This document shows positions 10,301 to 18,199 of a DNA stretch of 64,000 nt, one piece after another. The translations under genes were made by a program, and so were the position numbers. Below the pieces are notes generated by a model, which worked only from the letters and a program-made list of their open reading frames with translations, made no database searches and had not been told where the DNA came from. Positions within the stretch are counted from its first letter, which is position 1. The number at the start of each line of letters is the position of its first letter. This stretch comes from Leptospira semungkisensis (GTDB lineage Bacteria; Spirochaetota; Leptospiria; Leptospirales; Leptospiraceae): NCBI RefSeq assembly GCF_004770055.1, contig NZ_RQEP01000010.1, forward strand, positions 186,001 through 250,000, read 5' to 3'.

Positions 10301-11942
10301 AGTTCTGGAATTTCTTTCCAATCTTTAAGAATTCAAAGTATCCACCCTTATTCAACATAAGAGTCCAAAGCCCGGTTGGCTCATCGAATAACATGGAATC
10401 AGATAAACCGTTACCGTCATAATCTCCCGGAAACCATTCCATGCGGAAGATATCCGGAATACCGCTCATCAATCTTCCGTAATTCTTGAACTGGAATATC
10501 CTGCCATCATGTTCAGCTACAATCAGGTCCTTTGTTTCTGGCAGATAAAAACCTATATCAGATCTTCCATCCCCGTTAAAATCACCACTCACATTTCCTT
10601 TAAAAAATCGAATCTTAGATGGGCTGTCATAATTCTTATAACGATTCGCGTAGAGTTTGAAATTATACCCGCCTTCCTTTCGACCTTCCGCAGCCTTCCA
10701 ATTCCCGGATTGAGGATTGAAGAAGAGCATATCCGAGATTCCATCCCCGTTAAAATCTCCTTCGAAATACTGAGTAGAATCCGGAAGTATTTCCGACTCG
10801 CTGGATGCTTGATTGGTAATTGTCTGCCAATTCAATATGCGTGTCGCCGTACTATATTGGAATTCAGGCTTAGTGGTATGGCGATCGGAATTTACCGTCT
10901 TTAGAATAGGTCTTCCAGAATCAAAGGAAGTATCGTAAACAAAAGTATATGTCCAAAGCTTGCCTCCATTCCAACCGACTTCGATCGTGTCCAAAAGACG
11001 ATCCATGGTCATAGTGAATCCAGGTGCTTTACTTACATAAGGATCCGGTCTTGATTTCGTATTAAATCGAACATACTGTTTTGGAGCAACGCCGCTTTGC
11101 GTATTCCCAGTATATCGAATTTCTTGAATATATAAATTTCGTTTATCAGAATATTGGGAAGTATCATACTGCACTTCCATATAATTACCGTTCCTATCTT
11201 CCTCCTTCGAAAGATACCAGGCGTAAGTCTTAGTAATTTGGATCGGATCATAGATCCTGTTTGAGGATGTATCCCCGTATGTAGATTTAGTTCCGGAAGA
11301 ATCCTGGACGATCCAAATCCCTCCGTTCTCTATATTCGTTAAATTTAAAATAACAAAGTTCTGGTCAGTAATCTCGACACGATACGTTCCATTCTCATTG
11401 GATGTGGAACCTGAAACCTTGATCAGCCTTTTACCGTTCCATGTAAACGTGTCCCTTGAATCGTAGAACAAGGCTCCATATTCGGGCGTCCGAGTGATCG
11501 CCCCTAAACCTAAACTCCAACCAATACCGACCCATCCATCTCCACCATTAGAAGAATAAGATAAGGCTAGTTCTGGTTCCATTCCACCCCGTCCAGAAGG
11601 GATCGAGATAGGGTAAATTAGAGATACAGCTCCGAAATGGTTTGGTTCAGGGGGAGCGATGAACATGGCCCCTGACATAGGATCCGCTTTGGATTGTGGA
11701 TCATCAATTGCCTCACTGTAATTATTCGATATTGAGAACAAATCACTTCCCTCAGGAGCCGGAGCGGAACCAGGCGAGGGCAAAGAAGTGCCGGAAGGCA
11801 AGAGTGCCATCGGTAATAAGCGAGAAAGGAGATTATTGCCATGCGCGCATGAAGCAAAAAAAATAAGCCCAGAAAAGAGAGTTACCTTTAACAGTAAAAG
11901 CGTTCCTTCTCCGTTCTTATCATAGGATCTGATAGATTCCAT
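4374..11942 (-). CDS. Giant lipidated SpvB/FG-GAP/Rhs-core protein with variable C-terminal tail
   Basis: 2522 residues. A lipobox (FFASC, Cys32) predicts lipidation. Then come an SpvB-type domain (PISIPSGRGGMEPELALSYS, about 105-125); at least seven calcium-binding FG-GAP/VCBS-type motifs of the form GDFNGDGxSD; a long run of YD repeats; and the Rhs core (FYFYNARYYDPQIARFTSAD ... NPIRYKDPTG). SpvB + FG-GAP + YD shell + Rhs core is the order of TcB and TcC of insecticidal Tc toxins fused together, where the shell encloses a toxic C-terminal tail. Here the tail after DPTG is ~239 residues (4374-5093), with no recognised fold and a Pro/Ser-rich end. It follows the 12-16 kb lipoprotein and precedes a coupled small lipoprotein. 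The ATG lacks a clear SD. Confidence 0.85.
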   Translation of the reverse strand: MESIRSYDKNGEGTLLLLKVTLFSGLIFFASCAHGNNLLSRLLPMALLPSGTSLPSPGSAPAPEGSDLFSISNNYSEAIDDPQSKADPMSGAMFIAPPEPNHFGAVSLIYPISIPSGRGGMEPELALSYSSNGGDGWVGIGWSLGLGAITRTPEYGALFYDSRDTFTWNGKRLIKVSGSTSNENGTYRVEITDQNFVILNLTNIENGGIWIVQDSSGTKSTYGDTSSNRIYDPIQITKTYAWYLSKEEDRNGNYMEVQYDTSQYSDKRNLYIQEIRYTGNTQSGVAPKQYVRFNTKSRPDPYVSKAPGFTMTMDRLLDTIEVGWNGGKLWTYTFVYDTSFDSGRPILKTVNSDRHTTKPEFQYSTATRILNWQTITNQASSESEILPDSTQYFEGDFNGDGISDMLFFNPQSGNWKAAEGRKEGGYNFKLYANRYKNYDSPSKIRFFKGNVSGDFNGDGRSDIGFYLPETKDLIVAEHDGRIFQFKNYGRLMSGIPDIFRMEWFPGDYDGNGLSDSMLFDEPTGLWTLMLNKGGYFEFLKIGKKFQNLYRSDYSPNANMDSVSTTDTSIEGGSQSKTKFLVGDYNGDGLTDISLYDDRNGYWFVGENLRNPDKTDPIYFKTNWVLYKIFTAPEQALFSNDRFSGDFNGDGLSDFLLFDRSSGNWTLGATSNGTINFQIWSKTPQFTSVTRWLQGDFNGDGRTDIGFFSASDGKFWIGEATTNGFRYKVYSDMSYGPDQSRVMKTPLPLDEVKLTKGFGVINAASDTKTVLLDYQYDGNSNPGKGELVFPGCFTQDDCSASPELLIYDRKAGVFDFKKGSTFTESVLTGFNPEASTVKTLFKGKADRYTTNARDEVLFFMDLGSTNKFFVVTQASGTSFQSKDLAGITDSQIGNFDIGSSAYLVDNFDSTSTKSVLTLDDQSTTGTGRFLITGPSGTRYLDPAGDVLSSYLYNLFQVGTSGANRSNRTSFSFFSGDFLGTGKAQILFVDRRTGTHKWYLGTIGSTSIQFKLLTGGVTLPITTANYDLSSQAGIQFGLFPETIGKSIVYEDPSDSSVVFSKIRITATSITRTVFNPGLVSFLNSFDHRGYPIIISNGENSLYDLSQSKIVSLSGPVTSAYVDRPDLMTKVYPFQWIQGDYNGDGITDIGIIHLKEPSWYFAMSNGSVPDIMEKVVNGIGGSYSFEYENSTKFENNGTDDIPDLPINYRVCTKITLDDGFGNTIPKTYSYSGGVAFSGFINGKKESDAFGFTQFTMTDAAGSKTVHTYFSQPYSNFMDNRALGGAEQQTRIVGSDNKDYGTVKYTHDIQHIEITTGKVSYLSHTNKVEKFINGTATETTQNSITLDGYKLTNSVETGTDLFADTSHSTQTFTTSTDFETDTNSNQTRPKRVVSLASSTNETTTTIVYDSKGNPTKKTSVYSGSGLPSAPSKIIDSSYDSYGNLIQEKDSSSSPNRGTSYEYDDELHQFITKKTSFGGSVQLPTQFTINYAKAFGSPEDSTDPNGNKTYFEYDDFGRLIESSADTDGGAKVLAAYEFNSNYPLSAKTTFPSGSGDPDFATRSYKDGMGRIIYTVKRASNGLFVRSGKITYDGDGKVARTGQPDWADASEIDTYAPHAEEKNPSQLRYDSIGRLVQTILPIAAGETEATVLSVTYNDPFETVEAHSGGTSKRTVKNSRGQVLYVEDFGSDGTDSQIGFCYDIAGNLIKKSDLNDGGNLSCDTSGLSVKDTSGKNQAYWQYDAFGRQRKQSDPDFGVSTNTYNAFGDLTQSTDARGITTTYSYDSLGRLNTRSVPDGDTYYDYDSGSGSENALGKLVKVEDGAQTKTFSYDKLGRVKKETRTLKNLTIDLAGGPYITEYQYDLLDRVTVIDYPEHPVNHSRMRACYAYGTAGYISGISVQVNTNGILPGYCSKTIVENITYNEFGQTASFTLGNGIQTNYTYDVKQRMIRINSTGDVDGNSKTLQDAVYAFNSRNNITSIANNSSDYTTSYNYSYDGLNRLVAADGIFQESASNYTKAFRQSFSYANNGNLTAKRDHNYTDSSIQDEWNYQYSNHQVTHINSTQSGNDRLVMSYDSSGNMLTQRDNLKDLTKNISVDSQNRITQVQDSLNVTIGSYWYDDGGFRVRKKALVPQGAGSVTQEILYPSKFYGLEYLDQDNLLRSINNVYLNGVRIAALNEEGTTAYFLTDQVDSVSHVLDEGGHTLTQTQYEPYGETLVQRGNLDFAPKYNSQELDKETNFYFYNARYYDPQIARFTSADTVIPNGGAITQSWNRFSYVAGNPIRYKDPTGHEKEIRNVGPDRTYGNSVVKQFDGYENKTFTGRYVQVATNYNIERSEDKFSNNGLSDSHTIIERYQMTDAKGNKFTQPKLVSKHIQYHAVKNIYGKVNDKGATYTICSGADACTGVSGTPVPVAVAYRFFNTGTAIPGDVSYYEEYELITEKYIQTRDSNFIPEKNPSTGKPWDPPHGPGSRTPAALHSSSSPDTAIRGGSGTSTLGTHDWELYTGPTAPASQAPQPSSKYRSDPNNWK

Positions 11943-11979
11943 ACTAGAAATAATCTTTAATAAATTGATAATTCAATAT

Positions 11980-12021
11980 CACTCGGTAGGGTCTAAAAAT
12001 TTACTTCAGACCTACCGAGTG
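11980..12021 (-). terminator. Hairpin between the 1.4-k-residue lipoprotein and Rhs gene 1
   Basis: An inverted repeat of 14 pairs with one bulged base (CACTCGGTAGGGTCT against AGACCTACCGAGTG) surrounds a ~13-base AT-rich loop. It begins 13 bases after the stop of the lipoprotein gene and ends ~38 bases before the Rhs start. There is no strong U-run on the minus-strand side, so it may attenuate transcription, protect an mRNA end or separate expression of the two genes, not act as a classical intrinsic terminator. Confidence 0.5.
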
Positions 12022-12033
12022 AAAACTTTTGCT

Positions 12034-15000
12034 TTAGAAGATGATTCTTCCCTTCAGCAAATAATTTCTTTCAATCAACGGAGCAACGAAGAAGTTATTT
12101 AATCCGTATTGGATAGTTCCAGGGCTCATTAAATCGAAAGAAAAGCCGCGGAATTTCTGTCTATCCGAGTCTTGCGATAACCAAATTGCCAATCCTGTTG
12201 ATCCAATATTTTGGAATGTAGGGCCAGTCTGATCTCCTTGGTTCGTTGTGCTTAGGAAAAATTCCCCGCTTCCATTCACTTGGAAAGGTGATAAAGTTCC
12301 TAAACGGCCGCGAATAGTCTTGATCGCATCTTCCTGATGCTCCCACAGAGTAATAATATTATTCCCGCTTAAAACAACAGAACCAATCGATTTTGAACTA
12401 GCTGTTGTCGAAGAATCCATTATCAACGCACTTGGAAAAACGAGACTTGATCCAGAAATGGACAAGGCTTTCAAATTAATGCGATTGCCGACACTGTAAG
12501 CTATAAGTCCAGTATCACCTGAAACTCCTAGTTTAAAGTTCGCAATCGTCGTTCCTGTTGAAAGTGTCACTCGAGAACCAATCAATGCTGAAGTGGAAAG
12601 GTTGAGTGATCTAGAATATAACTCAGTATCTAGAAAGTCATATACTATTAACCCAATTCCATTTGAAGCCTTAACCGCTATATTCATATTTCCGAAAGTA
12701 GCATAACTATCGACAAGAATTGAGGTGCCGGGGGTCGCCGTACTTAAAGTATATGGGATAGCGTGAACCTTAATTTTTTCGTTATTGCCGCGTGCGAGAG
12801 AAGCGACGACGGCTTTATCTCCATTTGCATCAGCAACAACTACCATTCGCCCCACTGACCCTGTAATATCAAATGCGTAAAGTATAGCTGCGGCATTCAC
12901 ACTTGTGCCATCGCTAGTTTGATATACTCTTCCGTTAACATTATGATGGTAATTACAAACGCTAGCACATCCAGTTACACTGTTCCACACAACTAAAGCT
13001 CTAGTGTCACTTAATGCTAAATCTACGCTTAGAAAATCAGGATAAACTGCTGAAGCGTACGGTCTCGTTACAACTAAATTCTCAGCTCCTACAGCTGCTT
13101 TCGTATTCATATCCCAAACACGAAGATAGATCTTATCTACATTCTCCCAGGAAATCACAGCCTTTCCATTTTGGACTTTCGCTACAAAATCTTCTCCAAT
13201 AGGTTGCGTGTTCAGTGTCAGCTCTGATGACGTAGTGAGTCCCGTTGAAACTTGAAAGAATTTACCTTTAAGTGATGTACCTTGCTTCCAAATTACAAAT
13301 CCGTTATCACCCTCAACGAGAGTCACCGGATTACTTAAAGTTGCAACTACTCCAGGATCACTAAAGATATAATCGTTTGCCGTTGCTTCAAATCTAAAGA
13401 ATCGAGAAGTACTCGTTTTCAAGGAAGGCAAGCCTTTTGCAAGGAAGCCAGCAAAGCCTCCTCCATCGGACCATGAGTTCCACCTAGTTACTCCCTTGTT
13501 ATAACTTCCCATCCAGTTCAATGCATTGTAATCAGGAGAAAGTCCAAGACACCCAAAAGGGTTAAAAAGATTTGAACTACATGGGATTGCAATTCCGTTC
13601 GATAGTGGTACGTATTGATCCGTAGTGTAAGAAGTTGGAGTTGTCGCATATTGGCCATTCCAATCACTTACAAAATTATTATCAATGGCTAGTCGAATTT
13701 CCGGGTCTGTTAACGTCCCAGGAATATAAACGGCAGTTGTCTTAATTGCAGCTTTCAAAATCGGATTTGTAATAGTTACAACTAGATATCCGTCTGTATC
13801 AGGGCCAGTTACGCCCGAAACAAGATAATTTGTATTATCTCCTTCAATATATAAAGTATCACCCGTTTGCAAATTTCCGTAAACGTTTAGAAGCTTGAGA
13901 CTTAGATCTCCTGCTTTAATCGGAACGCCAAGCTCTCCTCTGACTTTTCGAACATTCTGATAATTCAACGGCCAAGCGGTATTTCTATATGCACTATTAA
14001 ATGCAGGACGCAAATAAAGTTTTATAGGCGTCTTAGTGATATCGTAAATCGGATGCGTTGAAGGAAGCTGAATACATCTGACGAATACTTGGTTTTGATA
14101 GTCAGGATAACTTCCACAATCTTGAATTTTATCCGTACTTCCTGGAGTTAGGTCCTTAACGATATGAAGCCAATCAGTCCTATATCCGGAAAAGCCCAAA
14201 CTTAATTCAAAATCTGTGACTTCCTCCATCGCAAAACGCTTGGTGGTAAATGCTGGAGTATATCGAAAGTTTGTAAAATATTGATAGTTGCCTGAAAGCT
14301 GCGCAGTTCCAAACGATGGATTCAGATAATTAGTATTCAAGAGAGAAATAGTAAGTTCTATTTTTTCTCCGAAACCAGCTTCCCCAAGATAAATCGAATT
14401 CTTATCCGGATCATAAGGGTTATCTCCCAACTCAGCATTGTCCCATTTGGAATTTACTGAAAACTCTTGTCCATTCTCCAATGGATTTTTTCCAAATGCT
14501 TCTAACTCAGCCAGGTAATCAGCAATGGAATAATAGACGATGTCGTAATAGTCGCCAGCCCAAATAGTAGAACTAGCGCCTTGCAAAACAAAAGCACCAT
14601 TGGAGTTAATCGGATCAAATACAACTTTATTGTTCCCACTTTTCAAATAGGTAGTTGAATCGTAGTATTTCCCTTTTGAGAAAACAATCCATATACCTGC
14701 AGTCGATTTTTCTGCATCAGTCCACTGATTAATCGGCTTCTGAACACACGCAGTACGAGAAGTCCCGTCGGAGCCTGTAAAGGTTTTCAAATCACAAGGG
14801 AAATTAGTCTCTTTTCCCGCTATCGATTTAATCGCTCTAGTGTATATTCTGGAAGCACCTAATGTAGGGGCTATTTCCGATAGATCTAAAACATATTCAC
14901 TGAAAATGATTTCCATTCCCGAACAGCTAATACGATTCAATGCTTTCTCAAAAGAAATCCCCGGCGCCAATTGAGTTGCATTAGTTGTAGTGCAAGGATC

Positions 15001-16323
15001 TCCAGATCCTCCTGCCGTCACATCAAAGGCAGCAACTCTGTATGATTCACGAATATCCGGTCCGATAATTTTAACCATCGCAGTCCTGCCTTTGGCATTC
15101 TCTTCGATTACTTTTAAATTATCTCCGCTAAAATTCAATAGTGTAGAGGCGTAATTCGAATTAGGCACATGGGACATTTCATAATCAACGATAAAGATTT
15201 TCGGATTATAGCCCGACGTAATCGCTTGTTCCACTTCAACTTTATTTAAACCTGCTAATTCTACAACGTAAGGCCCAAATTCCGAACCACCATAAACAGA
15301 TATTTCGAACAAGCTGTAATCATCATTCCGCAAACGGAAACTTTGAACTGGAATCAGATCACCAGCAGCATTTTCAAACATGAGAGAGCAAAGAATATTC
15401 GTAAGCTTAACTGGCATATTAACGGACTCATTCGTTATATACAAGGCAGCGCGAACATAACCTGCATCTGATTTAATTGTAGTTGAAGAGGAAGTTTTTT
15501 GAGTCTTTTCAGCACGATAATTACGAGAATTCTTACCTGTTGAATCTGACTTAAGGCTTACAGCATCTCTATCCAAATTGTTCTTGAAAGGGCGATCTGC
15601 CCACTTGGTCACAGTCTTACTTGTTGATGCAGTAACGCCCCAACTATTCGAATTACTTTGTCCATAATTGATTCCTGGCCCAGACCCAGGAATCGCTCCC
15701 GCTGGAGAAGGACCAGTGATTCCAGCGCTCATACTACTGGATCCCGCTGAGTTTAAAGAAAGAGAACTAGCGTAAGTATCTTGGAATTGGACAGTCTTTA
15801 GATTGATTTCATTCTGGTGGATTTTTTCCGTACCTTGGTTCTTAGTGTCTTCAAGATCATCCGCATGGATCTCGCTTACAATCTCATCCGAAGTATTTGA
15901 ACTGGTATTCAGAATTTGTATCTTCATCGTAACAGGCGGAGCAATTTTTGCAGTGATCTGTGGATAATCCGCAACCCAAACATTAGTAGTGGTTTCACTT
16001 ACATTTAATATGCCGTCGCCGTCAAAATCGTTTACAATCGTAGTTCCTGTCGGATCTATTGCACCGCCTAACGCAGCGACTGGAACACTTGTGCCGGGAG
16101 GAAGATTAAATAATCCATTAACAGGAGTTATTTGCCCCCCGTTTTGCTTTGGGATACCACTCTTATCTATCAAAAGAGGGACCATCTCTGCTGTTAATCG
16201 AGTAGCTTTTGATAAATCAACGTCCCCTTTCTTTCCCCAGCCCCAATCGCCGAAGCACGACAAGGAAATTAAAGAGAGAAGAACAACCAATATTGTTTTT
16301 AATAGCACCAATTTCTTTTTCAT
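12034..16323 (-). CDS. Very large lipoprotein (about 1430 residues), unknown function, next to Rhs gene 1
   Basis: The ATG at 16323 is chosen because it begins a signal peptide (MKKKLVLLKTILVV) with lipobox LISLSC (Cys23); an upstream TTG would add nine residues. Near residues 99-110 the DFDGDGILNVSE sequence is a calcium-binding loop of the EF-hand/thrombospondin-3 type. A Ser/Gly-rich low-complexity stretch follows. The C-terminal ~400 residues contain repeated units with A-V-V-W or V-I-S-W cores spaced about 50 residues apart, suggesting a beta-propeller. It is probably exposed at the cell surface or in the periplasm. Being directly upstream of the Rhs protein, it may be a delivery or anchoring partner; I see no sequence evidence for a pore-forming TcA domain. 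Confidence 0.75.
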   Translation of the reverse strand: MKKKLVLLKTILVVLLSLISLSCFGDWGWGKKGDVDLSKATRLTAEMVPLLIDKSGIPKQNGGQITPVNGLFNLPPGTSVPVAALGGAIDPTGTTIVNDFDGDGILNVSETTTNVWVADYPQITAKIAPPVTMKIQILNTSSNTSDEIVSEIHADDLEDTKNQGTEKIHQNEINLKTVQFQDTYASSLSLNSAGSSSMSAGITGPSPAGAIPGSGPGINYGQSNSNSWGVTASTSKTVTKWADRPFKNNLDRDAVSLKSDSTGKNSRNYRAEKTQKTSSSTTIKSDAGYVRAALYITNESVNMPVKLTNILCSLMFENAAGDLIPVQSFRLRNDDYSLFEISVYGGSEFGPYVVELAGLNKVEVEQAITSGYNPKIFIVDYEMSHVPNSNYASTLLNFSGDNLKVIEENAKGRTAMVKIIGPDIRESYRVAAFDVTAGGSGDPCTTTNATQLAPGISFEKALNRISCSGMEIIFSEYVLDLSEIAPTLGASRIYTRAIKSIAGKETNFPCDLKTFTGSDGTSRTACVQKPINQWTDAEKSTAGIWIVFSKGKYYDSTTYLKSGNNKVVFDPINSNGAFVLQGASSTIWAGDYYDIVYYSIADYLAELEAFGKNPLENGQEFSVNSKWDNAELGDNPYDPDKNSIYLGEAGFGEKIELTISLLNTNYLNPSFGTAQLSGNYQYFTNFRYTPAFTTKRFAMEEVTDFELSLGFSGYRTDWLHIVKDLTPGSTDKIQDCGSYPDYQNQVFVRCIQLPSTHPIYDITKTPIKLYLRPAFNSAYRNTAWPLNYQNVRKVRGELGVPIKAGDLSLKLLNVYGNLQTGDTLYIEGDNTNYLVSGVTGPDTDGYLVVTITNPILKAAIKTTAVYIPGTLTDPEIRLAIDNNFVSDWNGQYATTPTSYTTDQYVPLSNGIAIPCSSNLFNPFGCLGLSPDYNALNWMGSYNKGVTRWNSWSDGGGFAGFLAKGLPSLKTSTSRFFRFEATANDYIFSDPGVVATLSNPVTLVEGDNGFVIWKQGTSLKGKFFQVSTGLTTSSELTLNTQPIGEDFVAKVQNGKAVISWENVDKIYLRVWDMNTKAAVGAENLVVTRPYASAVYPDFLSVDLALSDTRALVVWNSVTGCASVCNYHHNVNGRVYQTSDGTSVNAAAILYAFDITGSVGRMVVVADANGDKAVVASLARGNNEKIKVHAIPYTLSTATPGTSILVDSYATFGNMNIAVKASNGIGLIVYDFLDTELYSRSLNLSTSALIGSRVTLSTGTTIANFKLGVSGDTGLIAYSVGNRINLKALSISGSSLVFPSALIMDSSTTASSKSIGSVVLSGNNIITLWEHQEDAIKTIRGRLGTLSPFQVNGSGEFFLSTTNQGDQTGPTFQNIGSTGLAIWLSQDSDRQKFRGFSFDLMSPGTIQYGLNNFFVAPLIERNYLLKGRIIF

Positions 16324-16757
16324 ACCGGTAATCTCGTTTAAGCCTTCCAAGTTCGCTCAATATATGCTCACGCAATAAAAGCACCGGTTAGCTAGTTTAA
16401 ATAATTCTTAACTGGATCATTTCTATATCCCAAAGGACTAAAGGGAGATAAAAATGTCACTGAGACTGCCATTTCTGATTTTTGACATATGCTGTCCATT
16501 TTTTTTGAAACTTTAGTTCTTTTTTCTGGAATTTCTCAAATTAAAACATCCCCTAAGGAATGTTTTATTCGAATTTTGGGAACCCGATTGATAAAAATTG
16601 GTATCTAGAGTTAATTGAAAAATCTAAATTTATCTAGCCAAGCTTTGCTCGAAGAAATTTATTTCAAAGTGATTGAGATTAGAAACCAAGAGAGGTGAAG
16701 CATCCAAATCGACAGAATGCTCTTTTGCTTTTCCGCAAGAATAATGAATTGCGACGT
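16324..16757. other. 434-base intergenic stretch, no supported gene
   Basis: AT-rich sequence between the large lipoprotein and the membrane protein gene. It contains one 20-codon plus-strand ORF (16454-16516) behind a good SD-like AAGGGAGA, but the product is too short and unsupported. It may hold the promoter for the lipoprotein-Rhs locus. No convincing terminator or repeat seen. Confidence 0.4.
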
Positions 16758-18035
16758 TTAATATAAAAGTTTAATAGTCCAATCCCCATCAATAAATTGA
16801 GGATTTCGAAGCTCCCAAGATCGCGGTCCTTCATCCGGAGCTTTGTTCCAAACTTCCGGCCCAAAATCTACGGACGCTCTTACGTGTACAATTAAACTGA
16901 ATATGCAAGCCGCCACCCATAGATTACGAAACCATGCAGATTTTCTTCCTTCTTCAGGAAGATCAGCAATGCCCTTCATCGCGAACCAAAGTAAGAAAGG
17001 AATAATTTCCGACATCAACCTTGGCCCGATAGAATGGCCACCCCACCAATCATCGAAACTTGCAATCAAGAGAGTATGAAGAACAATGCACGTAAGAAAG
17101 AGAATCGATAATTTTCGATCAGGATCTTGTTTCATTTTTACTATTCCCCAAAAGCTAAATAACAAAAATGGGGACCAAATAAAAACACCCCTACTAGGAC
17201 TTAATAGAATTCCGACAAGCTTCTTACCAAAACCTGAGAATTGAAAAATTCTATTTATATGCTGGCTTGCGTACGTTGACTCAAGCGATCCGTAAATATT
17301 CAGGTTATAAATTAAATAAAGAACTGCAGGCACAATCCCGCCAGCAATCACAAAAAATATTCTGCGTTTTACAAGAAAGAGAAAATATACAAACACAGGA
17401 AATGTAAAAATGATAGTGCTTGGGCGAACCCATATATCCAAGCCAAGAATGAAACCTAGAAATATTAAGCTCCTATTCTTAACCGTTTCAAGCATGCATA
17501 AGTATATCAAAATACAGTTAATAAACAAACTTCCACTTTGTTGCCACATCGCGCGAGAGCCGGTAGAAAGTGCCGGGGTAGCGAAAGCGAATAGTAAACT
17601 TGCCATTACAGCATTCATTTCACCAAATTTTCTTCGAAAACATAGATAAATCAAGACAGCAGAAATTGCCATCCAGCTAGAGGCGACGAGCTTTCCAGCC
17701 TCCAGCGAATGTTGCACAACTTCATTAGGGCCGTTAATCTGCATTAAAAGAAATATTTGTGGAATCCCTAAAAGAGAGCTCCCTATAGGATAATAGCTAT
17801 AATAATGATCTTGGACTTTTTCTAATCCTTGGGATGGCAAATTTTGAAAAGCTGGATGATTAACAAATTCATCTAAATTTACATTTCCTTCACGAATAAT
17901 ACTTATGCTAGTTGGGGCAGCCCACTTAGAGTCAGCTTTAGGGAGAATCGGAAAGATAATGCTTAAAAAGAAAACGAGACAGAAAATTAGGAAGCTCACT
18001 CGTTTGGAACTTTTAAAATAATATTCCGGACTCAA
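16758..18035 (-). CDS. GT-C-like multi-spanning membrane protein (putative glycosyltransferase)
   Basis: 425 residues with about ten hydrophobic segments. The first long loop contains YYSYYPIGSSLLGIP, a pattern often seen in GT-C/PMT-type membrane glycosyltransferases and their bacterial relatives; later loops carry SPSRGVFIWSPF and WWGGHSIGPRLMSE. These are typical of lipid-linked sugar transferases, in which the first periplasmic loop carries acidic catalytic residues (here RREGNVNLDE-like sequence is a candidate). It would move a sugar from a polyprenyl donor to an envelope acceptor. It stands alone between a large gap and the TPR gene. Family level is likely, the substrate unknown. Confidence 0.55.
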   Translation of the reverse strand: MSPEYYFKSSKRVSFLIFCLVFFLSIIFPILPKADSKWAAPTSISIIREGNVNLDEFVNHPAFQNLPSQGLEKVQDHYYSYYPIGSSLLGIPQIFLLMQINGPNEVVQHSLEAGKLVASSWMAISAVLIYLCFRRKFGEMNAVMASLLFAFATPALSTGSRAMWQQSGSLFINCILIYLCMLETVKNRSLIFLGFILGLDIWVRPSTIIFTFPVFVYFLFLVKRRIFFVIAGGIVPAVLYLIYNLNIYGSLESTYASQHINRIFQFSGFGKKLVGILLSPSRGVFIWSPFLLFSFWGIVKMKQDPDRKLSILFLTCIVLHTLLIASFDDWWGGHSIGPRLMSEIIPFLLWFAMKGIADLPEEGRKSAWFRNLWVAACIFSLIVHVRASVDFGPEVWNKAPDEGPRSWELRNPQFIDGDWTIKLLY

Positions 18036-18199
18036 GAGCTAACCTACTTTTAAAAACTATAAATTGAAAATCAAATGAGGCAGGAATTCCACATCCTAAA
18101 TCTTCGACAGTCATTACTCTACATTATAAAACGACTGTAAATCAAATTTTCCTATCCCTTAAAAGCGGAGTGGAATGCTACGAATTTCTTCTAACTCAC

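Noticed and set aside
4374..11942. Classic type VI secretion-linked Rhs effector
   Set aside because: No VgrG, PAAR, DUF1795 chaperone or T6SS gene is in the window, and the protein has an N-terminal lipoprotein signal and SpvB domain instead of a PAAR domain.
16454..16516. 20-codon plus-strand ORF with a good SD in the 16.3-16.8 kb gap
   Set aside because: Too short and hydrophobic-random to support without conservation or expression data.
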